DNA of 64,000 nt, taken from the NCBI GenBank assembly GCA_964438605.1, contig CAYTKT010000003.1, forward strand, positions 26,405 through 90,404. The letters are read 5' to 3'. This document shows positions 36,789-45,012 of this stretch, in pieces; within the stretch, counting starts at the first letter, position 1, and the number at the start of each line of letters is the position of its first letter. The stretch is from Alangreenwoodia sp964438605 (GTDB lineage Bacteria; Bacillota; Clostridia; Peptostreptococcales; Anaerovoracaceae). The notes below the pieces were generated by a model. The model did no database searches, was not told where the DNA came from, and worked only from the letters and a program-made list of their open reading frames with translations. The position numbers and the translations under genes were made by a program.

Positions 36789-36930
36789 AAGCACAATTCC
36801 CGAAACGGTGATACGGTTCGTAAAATAAAAGGCGCAGTTTCTGAAACAGTGATACAGTTCGTAAAATAAAAAGCGCAGTTTTTGAAACAGTGATACAGTT
36901 CGTGAAATAAAAGGCGCAGTTTCTGAAATA
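36780..36930 (+). repeat. 41-bp tandem repeat, about 3.7 copies
   Basis: Units start at 36780, 36820, 36861 and 36902 (last partial). Each begins G(T)(G/A)AAATAAAA, followed by GCGCAGTTT-CTGAAACAGTGATACAGTTC with small changes. The first copy begins inside the trmR stop region (GTGAAATAA), so the array grew from the gene's own 3' end. Confidence 0.9.
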
Positions 36931-36985
36931 ATAGGGATGTTTTTGGCAGAGTAACTGAACCGTTTTACAGATTGAGGATTTTAAT

Positions 36986-38215
36986 ATGAAGAAAATGGAA
37001 CTTCTGGCACCGGCCGGAGATCTTGAAAAACTGAAAATCGCTGTCGATTACGGTGCAGACGCCGTTTATTTCGGCGGCGAATCTTTCGGCCTGAGGGCGG
37101 GAGCCGGGAATCTGACGCTTGATGAGATTCGGGAGGGTACGGCGTATGCTCACGAACGGGGCCGGAAAGTCTATATGACGGTCAATATTTTCGCTCATAA
37201 TGAGGATATCCGCGCACTGCCGGAATTTTTGAACAATCTGAAGGATATGGAGATCGACGCGTTTCTCGTATCTGATCCCGGAGTAATCGCCGTGTTTCAT
37301 CAGGTGCTGCCGGATGCGGTGCTTCATCTGAGCACTCAGGCCAATACGACGAATTATATGTCGGCTAAATTCTGGTACGATATGGGAATCCGCCGCATTG
37401 TTGCGGCGCGGGAAATGTCGTTTGAGGAGCTGTCCGAGTTTCGCAGGGAAATTTCGGAAGATATGGAAATTGAGGTGTTCGTCCATGGAGCCATGTGCAT
37501 TTCTTATTCCGGCAGATGCCTGATGAGTAATTTTATGGCGGGCAGAGATGCGAACCGAGGGGCCTGCGCTCATCCCTGCCGCTGGAATTACAGTTTGATG
37601 GAGGAGAAGCGCCCCGGCGAGTATTTTCCGGTGGAAGAAGACGGACGTGGAACGTATGTGTTCAATTCAAAGGATTTGTGTATGATCGGTTATATTCCGG
37701 AGATGATTCGCACCGGTATTGCTTCAGCGAAAATCGAAGGCCGGATGAAGAGCGTTTTTTATGTGGCTACGGTTGTTCGCGTGTATCGCGAAGCAATTGA
37801 CGCTTATTACAGAGATCCGGAAACATACCGTTTCCGGCCGGAATGGCTGGAAGAACTGAGTAAAGTCAGCAACCGGCATTTTACTACGGGCTTTTTCCTG
37901 GGGAAAACAGACGAAAATTCTCAGAATTACGAATCGAGCGCTTATATTCGCGAATATGATTCTATCGGTATCGTCAGGTCATACGACAGCAGTTTGGGCA
38001 TAGCCCTTGTGGAGCAGCGGAATCATTTCCAAGTGGGCGATGAAATTGAAGTTTTCGGGCCGGGGAGCGCTTCTTTTTTCGTGCAGACTGTTGAGGAAAT
38101 GCGCGATGCCGAATCGGGAGAACTGTTGACTGCGGCGCCTCATGCTCAGCAGATGATTCATCTGAAGATGCGTTATCCGGTGGCGCCGTCTTATATGCTG
38201 CGCAGGAAACGTTAA
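36986..38215 (+). CDS. U32 family protein, probable tRNA hydroxylation factor TrhP
   Basis: A 409-residue protein with the U32 pattern: MELLAPAGDLEKLKIAVDYGADAVYFGGESFGLRAGAGNLT at the N terminus, then EVFVHGAMCISYSGRCLMSNFMAGRDANRGACAHPCRW, where four Cys can hold an iron-sulfur cluster, and KIEGRMKSVFYVATVVRVYREAID. Although named peptidases, members such as E. coli TrhP and B. subtilis YrrN/YrrO perform prephenate-dependent hydroxylation of uridine-34 in tRNA. Its neighbour trmR would then methylate that hydroxyl. The plus-strand genes end here, facing the minus-strand redox operon. Confidence 0.88.
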   Translation: MKKMELLAPAGDLEKLKIAVDYGADAVYFGGESFGLRAGAGNLTLDEIREGTAYAHERGRKVYMTVNIFAHNEDIRALPEFLNNLKDMEIDAFLVSDPGVIAVFHQVLPDAVLHLSTQANTTNYMSAKFWYDMGIRRIVAAREMSFEELSEFRREISEDMEIEVFVHGAMCISYSGRCLMSNFMAGRDANRGACAHPCRWNYSLMEEKRPGEYFPVEEDGRGTYVFNSKDLCMIGYIPEMIRTGIASAKIEGRMKSVFYVATVVRVYREAIDAYYRDPETYRFRPEWLEELSKVSNRHFTTGFFLGKTDENSQNYESSAYIREYDSIGIVRSYDSSLGIALVEQRNHFQVGDEIEVFGPGSASFFVQTVEEMRDAESGELLTAAPHAQQMIHLKMRYPVAPSYMLRRKR

Positions 38216-38369
38216 AAGATGCGCCTCTCTTTAGGCTGCTGTGTTCAACCGTTCGGTTTATTGCTGTAATTTGAAAAAATTTTTACTGGGTCGATTGTAA
38301 AATGGAGTTGAACATCCGATAAAAGTCCATAGAGCTGCTTCCTGTAATAGAATAATATTACCTATTTGC

Positions 38370-39300
38370 TCAATCATCGATCTCTTCCTGCGCAAGTTCC
38401 AGATCGACGGATTTGACGGCGCCGTCCACATGGGAGAATTTTGTCGCTCCCACCACCGGGGCGGTCACCTTTGTGAGAAGCCAGGAAAGGGAGATTTCTG
38501 TCATGGATACGCCCCGTTTGTCCGCGAGCTCCGCCACGCGTGCGATGATCTTTCCGTCGGCCTCGGCAGTTGCATCATATTTGAATTTCGCATAGGAGTC
38601 TTCCTGCAAACGTTTCGAAGTCTCGCCCGGATGCCTGAGCCGTCCACTGGCCAGTGCGCTGTATGGCGTCATAGCGATGTTCTGATCCTTGCAAAAAGGC
38701 GCCATTTCTCGCTCCTCCTCTCTGGCGATCAGGTTATAATGCCTCTGGATGGAGACGAATTCCGTCAGGCCATGTTCGCGCGCATAAAAATTCGCTTTTG
38801 CCAGTTGCCACGCGAAGCAGTTGGAGATTCCGATATACCGCGCTTTCCCCGCCTTTACGGTGTTATGCAGCCCCCTCCATGATTTCTTCCATCGGCGTAT
38901 GGTAATCCCACATATGGCAGATGTAGAGATCCACATAATCCAGTCCGAGATTTTTGAGGCTCCGGTTCAGGTAATTCTCTACGTGCTTCTGGCCGCTCAC
39001 ACCTATGTCAATTTCCTCCTGTGTTCTTGGTGTGAACTTGGTAGCGATGACATACTCATCGCGTTTTGCGAAGTCCCGCAGCGCCTTTCCCACATACTGT
39101 TCACTGGTGCCGTTCTGGTAGGCGATGGCGGTGTCGTAGAAGTTGATGCCAAGGTCCAGTCCGTGCTTGATGATCTTTCGCGTCTGTGCCTCGTCCACCG
39201 TCCAGCTGTGCTGACCGGTCGCCGCATTGCCAAAGCCCATACATCCCATGCAGATGCGGGAGACGGTAAGATCGGATTTTCCAAGTTTTGTGTATTCCAT
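38370..39300 (-). pseudogene. Aldo/keto reductase, frameshifted in a G5 run
   Basis: Two frames together make one ~310-residue reductase. The first (39300 to about 38876) holds MEYTKLGKSDLTVSRICMGCMGFG, INFYDTAIAY, ATKFTP and DLYICHMWDYH, which supply the Asp-Tyr-Lys-His tetrad, and ends MEEIMEGAA-stop. The second continues GLHNTVKAGKARYIGISNCFAWQL to 38370. Dropping one G from the run at 38871-38875 restores MEGLHNTV and joins them. The end (LELAQEEIDD) also stops ~15 residues earlier than most relatives. It may be a real pseudogene or a one-base sequencing error. AGAGGAAGG precedes the start. Confidence 0.85.
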
Positions 39301-39317
39301 CTTGTACAGCCTTCCTC

Positions 39318-39797
39318 TTAAAGGATCGAAGTGATCCAGTTCTTCAGACCTTCGGCAGTCGAAGATCCGCTCAGTACTTTGCCCTGCACAATCGTGGTAT
39401 CTTTGGAAACAGAAGGTTTTAATGCCGCTGCGGTCCTCCCCATACCGCTGCCTCCGGAAGTGGCGAACAGGACGATTCTTTTCCCGGAAAAATCATAGCT
39501 TTCGAGGAATGTGTTGATAATCGTCGGTGCGATGCCCCACCAGATGGGGAATCCCAGAAGAATCGTGTCATATGCCGCAATATTGGCATCTTTATCCGCC
39601 AGTGCAGGGCGGCTGCTCTTGTCGTTCATCTCGATATAGCTGCGGGATTTTTTGTTCATCCAGTTCAAGTCGGCGTTTGTGTAAGGCACCTCAGGTTTAA
39701 TCTCGTAAAGATCGGCATCCGCCGCTTTTGCCAGTTCCTTCGCCACACGCGCCGTCGTTTTGCTGGCACTGAAATATGCTACTAATGGTTTGCTCAT
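39318..39797 (-). CDS. Flavodoxin
   Basis: A 159-residue flavodoxin-fold protein. VAYFSASKTTARVAKELA is the FMN phosphate loop, LLGFPIWWGIAPTIINTFLESYDFSGK and LFATSGGSGMGRT line the isoalloxazine ring. It is of the longer, secreted-type subgroup common beside aldo/keto reductases in Clostridia and acts as a low-potential electron carrier. AAAGGAG precedes the ATG. It lies 17 bases upstream of the aldo/keto reductase in the same minus-strand operon. Confidence 0.9.
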   Translation of the reverse strand: MSKPLVAYFSASKTTARVAKELAKAADADLYEIKPEVPYTNADLNWMNKKSRSYIEMNDKSSRPALADKDANIAAYDTILLGFPIWWGIAPTIINTFLESYDFSGKRIVLFATSGGSGMGRTAAALKPSVSKDTTIVQGKVLSGSSTAEGLKNWITSIL

Positions 39798-39854
39798 TTT
39801 CTTCCTGCTCCTTTCTGATTTTCTGCTTGAAAAAGATTTTTCTTTTCCTTGTTT

Positions 39855-40388
39855 TTACAAGGATTTTCCCAGTTCATAAGCCTCTTTCATATGTGGACTG
39901 TTTCTTGTCATGGAAGGAGTTCCGCAGCCGGTTCCCAAAATCTGCCCGCAGTCGGTGAAGTTCATGTACCGGCAGATTTTTCGGTAATGCTCCGCAAGGT
40001 AAGGCATCACATCCGCATTGGAATCCCAGGCCGCGGCGATCAGCGCGGTTTTCAAATGCTTTGCAGAAAGTTTCATCGTATAACTGTAAAAACGGTCGAT
40101 CACCATTTTCATCTGCGCCGACATCCCGAAATAGTAGACGGGCGTCACGAACACCGCCATGTCGGAAGATAGCAGCGCATCCCGGATTTTCTTCATGTCA
40201 TCCTTCTGCGCGCAGGGACCGTCCATACCGCAATGCTCGCAGCCAAGGCACGAATGGATATTCATATGCGCCGCATCCAGTTCTAAAATCTCATGCCCGG
40301 CTTCTTTCGCACCCCTGATAAGCTCACCCGCCAGCATATTGGACGAGCCGTTTTTGTGGGGGCTGCCCTTGATTACTGCAATCTTCAT
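39855..40388 (-). CDS. NAD(P)H-dependent FMN oxidoreductase (flavodoxin-like fold)
   Basis: A 177-residue NADPH-dependent FMN reductase family protein: MKIAVIKGSPHKNGSSNMLAGEL (FMN phosphate binding), a Cys motif HSCLGCEHCGMDGPCAQKDDM as in iron-sulfur flavoproteins, TPVYYFGMSAQMKMVIDRFYSY, and a C-terminal region ending TRNSPHMKEAYELGKSL. AAAAGGAGG lies before the ATG. It is the second gene of the tetR-led operon, likely moving electrons to quinone or electrophile substrates. Confidence 0.88.
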   Translation of the reverse strand: MKIAVIKGSPHKNGSSNMLAGELIRGAKEAGHEILELDAAHMNIHSCLGCEHCGMDGPCAQKDDMKKIRDALLSSDMAVFVTPVYYFGMSAQMKMVIDRFYSYTMKLSAKHLKTALIAAAWDSNADVMPYLAEHYRKICRYMNFTDCGQILGTGCGTPSMTRNSPHMKEAYELGKSL

Positions 40389-40405
40389 CGTCGTTTGACC
40401 TCCTT

Positions 40406-41029
40406 TTATTCGTTCAACAGTTTTTTTACGCAGTTATAAGTAATCTCATAAATCGTCATGAATACGTAATTGACGCCGGCTTTTTCCATCGCCGTCCTCT
40501 GTTTTTCCGTGACAAAAGTGTAAGGATAGATTCCGAACATGAATGGGAAAAACGTGTAGATGAAATCCTGCTTTTCCGAAACGCTCATGTCCGGGAAATA
40601 CTTGTTCAGGCCCTCCGTTACCGTGCGCAGGGACTCCCCGTATACGACCTTGAATTCCTTAAGACACTCCGGGCGGCTTGCGGTCTCCATGTCATAATGG
40701 TTCATGGACATGATTTTCAAGAGCTGGGCGCGCTCCGAAAGGGTGGCTGCGAGCATATCGGCAAACTCGTCTCTTGTCATCTCCTCATGCTGCGCCATGG
40801 CCTGTTTCAGGGAAGCGATCCACAGCTCGTATTCGCGCTTTAACAGCGCCAGAAAGATTTCTTCCTTTGTTTCAAAATAGTTGTAAATCGAAGTCCGGGT
40901 GAAGCTGGTCGCGTTTCCGATCTCCTTGATAGTGATGTCCTTAAAGCTCATAGTCTGATACAGCTTCTCGCAGGCGTTTACGATCTCCTCCCTACGGTTT
41001 GCCGTCAGTTCCGGCGATCCTTTTGGCAT
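40406..41029 (-). CDS. TetR/AcrR family transcriptional regulator
   Basis: A 207-residue repressor-type protein. Residues ~10-60 form the DNA-binding domain (REEIVNACEKLYQTMSFKDITIKEIGNATSFTRTSIYNYFETKEEIFLALL), with the helix-turn-helix at IKEIGNATSFTRTSIYNYF. The rest is the helical ligand-binding and dimer domain. It is first in the operon with three redox genes, and its promoter carries two identical-class palindromes, which points to self-repression relieved by a small electrophile or oxidant (inference). AGGAGG precedes the ATG. Confidence 0.92.
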   Translation of the reverse strand: MPKGSPELTANRREEIVNACEKLYQTMSFKDITIKEIGNATSFTRTSIYNYFETKEEIFLALLKREYELWIASLKQAMAQHEEMTRDEFADMLAATLSERAQLLKIMSMNHYDMETASRPECLKEFKVVYGESLRTVTEGLNKYFPDMSVSEKQDFIYTFFPFMFGIYPYTFVTEKQRTAMEKAGVNYVFMTIYEITYNCVKKLLNE

Positions 41030-41226
41030 GTCTTCCTCCTTGTTTCTTCGACGAACTTAGCCGCTCTTGCTCTGCCCACAGAACCGATGCAGTCCGTTTC
41101 GGCAACATTGCTTCGTCTATGGGATTGACAGAACACTTTCTTGCCTTTTTGCCGCATCCATTGATGAAATATGCTGTGGCAAGGCTTGCAGGCATCCGGT
41201 CAGGTCTTCCCTCATAATTCTCATTC

Positions 41227-41276
41227 TGACATCGTGTCACTATCATGAGTATAGCCATGTTCTGACATGGTGTCAA
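41227..41276 (-). promoter_or_regulatory. Promoter of the tetR redox operon with two operators
   Basis: On the minus strand, TTGACA (plus positions 41271-41276) and TATACT (41248-41253) are 17 bases apart, near consensus. Two copies of the palindrome TGACA-N3-TGTCA occupy 41263-41275, overlapping the -35, and 41227-41239, just after the -10; their centres are 36 bp apart. This arrangement suits repression by the downstream TetR protein. Confidence 0.8.
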
Positions 41277-42319
41277 TATATTTTGAAAAGATTTATGAGT
41301 ATGGACAATTTCGCAGAAATTTTATAGCTATTTTTGTCTGTATATTGTCTACCTATAACAATGATCATTCCCGCAAGACGTAAGATTTTTTCATCGACAA
41401 CGGGCACCATCTATTCATGAATGCCATAGAAAACCGAATGACGTGATTTTTCTCATCCGGTGTTTGGATATATAGTCTGTATTATATGCTTTTCACATTC
41501 CCTGCCGCCGCTTTTCTAACCTTGATTTTCTATGTATTTTTAAAATATTTCTTCCGAAATATTTCTCATACTGCAAACAAGAATCCGTCTGTTTCAAAAG
41601 TGTGTTTCTTCCTAAAATGCTTCCGTAAATATTTTGAATATCTTTTTTAAATGTGATATGTCATACAGTTTTTCAATAGTACAAATTCCGATATTTGCTT
41701 CCCTTCCCCCGCCGTCTAAAGCCGGTGGAATTGCGGCAGTCTTCTTTTAATTGTCTGTTAATTGTCCGTCTGAAAGGGAGCGCATGATACTTTGCCGGCT
41801 TACAAAAAAGGGGGTATAATCAATGTAAGACCGTTTGCAGAATGACGACATGAACCGATATTTTGGATAGGTATTTTTTGGAATAAATTTAGGCTGTGAA
41901 AATATGTTTTAGGATTATGTGCGGGTGTTGTGTTCTGGAGGCATATAGTGAAATTGTGCACTTATATAGCGATTTAAGAGTATACGATGATTAGTGTGCT
42001 AGAAACAGAAAAAAGCGTTGTGCATCAGCATAAGTGTCTCGGAAACGGGCGTTGGAGCTGTGTCGCTAAAGCGTATGTTCGTATCAAAAAATGGATGTAT
42101 TTGGAAGAAAACGGAGCAACGGTATCATTGAATTGCTGTATAGCATTTGGTATAATCGGGGCGTAGCGGTTGATTTGGCGAGTGGAGGACAGAAAATAAA
42201 TGGAATGCTCGTGGAGAAGAAAAAGAAAAATGTTCGAGCGAAACAAGAAAAAGTAAAGGGAATTAAAGGGAATAAGGGAAGATAATATAAAAGTTAAAGG
42301 ATTTAAAGGAGGAAATTTT
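41277..42319 (+). other. AT-rich 1 kb gap with an unassigned promoter
   Basis: The stretch is clearly more AT-rich than its neighbours and lacks a convincing gene; a 64-codon frame at 42091-42285 ends in KKKKNVRAKQEKVKG-type sequence and has no ribosome binding site. TTGCCG (41792-41797), 17 bases, then TATAAT (41815-41820) form a good plus-strand promoter ~500 bases before the TPR gene, so either that gene has a very long leader or a small RNA starts here. Confidence 0.5.
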
Positions 42320-44032
42320 ATGGACAGGATAGAGCGGTGCCGGGTCTGGAATCAGGCAAAAAAATATCAGAAGGTTGTTGATGCGCTGGAAGAATTGACG
42401 GAGCGCTCGCCGGAGGAAGACTGTGAGCTGGCGCACGCATACAGTAATCTGGCGGACAAGGGGCAAACGCCGAAGGGAAGGAAACTGCTGCGTCAGGCAA
42501 TCGGGCTGCTTGAGCCGCATCAAAAACTTTTTTCGGGCGACCATCTCTGGAATTTCCGTATGGGGTATGCCTGGTTCTGTCTGGATCGTGAGGACAAAGC
42601 GATCGATTATTTTGAGGTTGCGCTAAATGCGCGCCCGTATGATAAGCGGACGAAGGAGTTTTTTGAGTTATGCTGGAACAGTCTCAATCTACCGGGGTTT
42701 GAGAAAAATTTTAGGGAGCGGACGGCTTTCGCATGGCAGGCTTTTGCAAAGGGCGAAGAAGAATTGCGCAGACTTATCGGCCAGTCGCGGATGTATCTGG
42801 ACAGCGAGGAGTATTCCAAGGGTGCCGCTAACGGGAGAAGTGAACAGAATGGCGAAGCTGTTGCCAGCGAAAAAAGTGAGCGGAATGATGAAGCTGCTGC
42901 CAGCGAAAAAACTGAGCGGAATGATGAAGCTGCTGCCAGCGGAAAAAACGGACAGAACGCCGGCGCAGCCGTAAGCGAAGAAGACAGGCGGCGCGGGGAG
43001 ATTATTGAAAAGTGTTCCAAGATTCTCAGTTTTGCGTTTCATGATCCTGTCTTTGAGATCGGATTTAACGGGGAGAAGTACGAGTTGGTCCTGATATCGG
43101 AGAGGAGCAAAGTCAGACTGTTTGAGATCGTCTATTTCTGCAGACAGGCTCCGGCAGAGATTCTCGCTCACTGGGTGATTACGGCGGGTCGTCGGAAGAT
43201 TGAAAATCCCGTCCGCCGCGTCGAGAATCCTGTGGGCTTTGAAGGGTTTGATATTTCCGCAGCAGACCTGCAGGTCTGGGTGGAGAAAGTGCGGGACAAG
43301 GTGGTCTGGCTGACGCTCTACTCGGAAAATCTGCTGCCTGTGTTTAAAAAGAATGAGGAACTGGTGTGCCGTGAACTCTCTGTTCTTATCGACCAGACGG
43401 TCGGCGAAATACCGTCGATGGCATATATCGAAGACTTTGAAGTCAGCGATGCTCCGGGGAACGGACCGCCGATCCTTTTGACGGAACTGCCGGAAAGGCT
43501 TGCCGGCATGGGATTTAATCTGTCAGTCAGCGCGGCGGAATACCTCGAAGAATATACGGAATATCATGTTGATCCATACGACAGCTCGGACGCTGACTGG
43601 CGAATGGATATTTTTTCGGGGACTTCCCGTTGTATGCCGCTCATCGACGATTTTATCTACGGGGACAGCGAGGAATTTGACAGTCTTTATGCCGATGGTA
43701 CCGCAGCGGGATTCCTGGTTTATTCTCTGGATGGCTTTAAAGGCGTGGACAGAATGAAAAAAATCCGGGCGTTTAGGGAATCCTTGGAGGAGACGCTCGA
43801 GAAAAAGATTCCGCAGAGTGAGGACGTTTTTACGATTGTCGGCACGGCGACAGGACTTACTTACGGGTATCTTGACATTTTCGTCTGGGATTATCTGCTG
43901 ATCGTTCTGAAGGAAGCGATTACGTTTTTTAAGACGAACGGTATTAAATGGGCGGGATGGCGCACCTTCCGCCAGGGTACGGAAACCATGGAGATTTTCT
44001 CGCGTGGGTCAGGAAAGCGGAAACAGAGGTAA
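42320..44032 (+). CDS. Tetratricopeptide-repeat protein of unknown function
   Basis: A 570-residue cytoplasmic protein with no signal peptide. Residues ~1-130 read as TPR helices (AHAYSNLADKG..., RMGYAWFCLDREDKAIDYFEVALNARPYDKRTKEF). A linker at ~175-215 contains a 12-residue repeat (EAAASEKTERND). The rest (~225-570) resembles the C-terminal region of a widespread but uncharacterised Firmicutes TPR family: FGFNGEKYELVLISERSKVRLFEIVYFCRQAPAEILAHWVI, VWVEKVRDKVVWLTLYSENLLPVF and GEIPSMAYIEDFEV. No catalytic motif is seen. Relatives often sit near polymorphic toxin or bacteriocin-immunity loci, but none is visible here. AAAGGAGG precedes the ATG. Confidence 0.8.
   Translation: MDRIERCRVWNQAKKYQKVVDALEELTERSPEEDCELAHAYSNLADKGQTPKGRKLLRQAIGLLEPHQKLFSGDHLWNFRMGYAWFCLDREDKAIDYFEVALNARPYDKRTKEFFELCWNSLNLPGFEKNFRERTAFAWQAFAKGEEELRRLIGQSRMYLDSEEYSKGAANGRSEQNGEAVASEKSERNDEAAASEKTERNDEAAASGKNGQNAGAAVSEEDRRRGEIIEKCSKILSFAFHDPVFEIGFNGEKYELVLISERSKVRLFEIVYFCRQAPAEILAHWVITAGRRKIENPVRRVENPVGFEGFDISAADLQVWVEKVRDKVVWLTLYSENLLPVFKKNEELVCRELSVLIDQTVGEIPSMAYIEDFEVSDAPGNGPPILLTELPERLAGMGFNLSVSAAEYLEEYTEYHVDPYDSSDADWRMDIFSGTSRCMPLIDDFIYGDSEEFDSLYADGTAAGFLVYSLDGFKGVDRMKKIRAFRESLEETLEKKIPQSEDVFTIVGTATGLTYGYLDIFVWDYLLIVLKEAITFFKTNGIKWAGWRTFRQGTETMEIFSRGSGKRKQR
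42854..42961 (+). repeat. In-frame 36-bp repeat, three copies, in the TPR gene
   Basis: Units begin at 42854, 42890 and 42926, encoding EAVASEKSERND, EAAASEKTERND and EAAASGKNGQNA. Copies 1 and 2 are nearly identical in DNA, so the linker can change length without breaking the frame. Confidence 0.85.
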
Positions 44033-44346
44033 TTCAGAACGATCTCGGACGGGATACAGTCGCAGGATTGAGAAGATGCTTCGTAGCCGGCGATCCATTT
44101 CTCACAATTGCAATGTGACAATTCTGGGTATTATGCCGGTGCGAACCGGCAATTGTATGATGATGGACCTGCACACGCTGATTACCGCGGTGGACCATCC
44201 GGCGGCATCAAAGGACGCTGAAATAACTTGCTCGTGCGGCATTATACATATCGTGTAGCGATGAATCAACTGCGCGTTGTGATTCAACCTCGTAAAATGT
44301 GTGTTTTGCTCATTTTTATGAAAAAATAAAAGGAGATATTTTTACC
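44033..44346 (+). repeat. Intergenic region with dispersed element copy 2 (44277-44320)
   Basis: GTTGTGATTCAAC, then GTAAAATGTGT and TTTTGCTCAT, closely related to 58031-58070 and to 13152-13192. It ends 27 bases before the start of the HdeD-like gene. The rest of the gap has small GC-rich hairpins (CCGG-TGCGAA-CCGG near 44142) and no gene. Confidence 0.55.
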
Positions 44347-44889
44347 ATGAAACGTCAAAAAGAAATCAACTGGACGGAACTGATCGTGGGTGTGGTCTGC
44401 ATCCTGATTGGTGTCTACACCTTTACCAGACCTCAGCAGGCTTTGAACGGCTTTGCTGTCGCTTATGGCATTTTGGCCATTATTATGGGGATTGCCGATA
44501 TTGCTTTTTATATCAATATGGAGCGGCACACCGGTTTTGGCCCGGTCATTGAAATCATATCAGGAATCCTTAACATTTTTATCGGCTTCTTCCTGATCGT
44601 TTACAGCCATATCAGCGTGCTGATCGCGTCTATCTTTTTCGCTGTTTGGATTATAGCACATTCCATTGGACGACTGATAAATGTTGGCATTGTAAAATTT
44701 TATGAGGGCAAAACAGGATATTATACAGCATTGATCATCAATATTATTGGATTGGTGCTCGGACTGCTGATGCTGTTCAGTCCTTTTGCTTCTGTAGTTT
44801 CTATCGCATTCATCATCGCTTTGTATTTGATTGCTTTTGGTATCGGCAATTTGATTTCTGTCTTTTTCACCAAAACGGGACGATTGTGA
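44347..44889 (+). CDS. HdeD-like (DUF308) membrane protein
   Basis: A 180-residue protein with six hydrophobic segments, arranged as three pairs: ELIVGVVCILIGVYTF, GFAVAYGILAIIMGIADIAFY, VIEIISGILNIFIGFFLIVY, VLIASIFFAVWIIAHSIG, TALIINIIGLVLGLLMLF and VVSIAFIIALYLIAFGIGNLI. This repeat of ~55-residue units is the HdeD/DUF308 pattern; in enterobacteria HdeD is linked to acid resistance, but the function in Clostridia is unknown. The ATG at 44347 (AGGAG 11 bases upstream) is preferred to the TTG/ATG-like codon at 44299, which would add 16 residues lacking any motif. Confidence 0.85.
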   Translation: MKRQKEINWTELIVGVVCILIGVYTFTRPQQALNGFAVAYGILAIIMGIADIAFYINMERHTGFGPVIEIISGILNIFIGFFLIVYSHISVLIASIFFAVWIIAHSIGRLINVGIVKFYEGKTGYYTALIINIIGLVLGLLMLFSPFASVVSIAFIIALYLIAFGIGNLISVFFTKTGRL

Positions 44890-45012
44890 GTTCGCACGCT
44901 TTTCCACACGACCGGGAGCAGCATGTTTCCGGTCGGCCAGAGGATAAAATTTATGAAATGAAAAAGTGAAACAGGCATATTTATTTTACAATTTGTATTA
45001 AGGAGACTGAAA

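Noticed and set aside
36780..36930. CRISPR array
   Set aside because: The 41-bp units are directly adjacent with no unique spacers and no cas genes nearby; it is a plain tandem repeat.
42091..42285. 64-codon frame upstream of the TPR gene
   Set aside because: No ribosome binding site and a lysine-rich terminal run typical of chance translation of AT-rich DNA.
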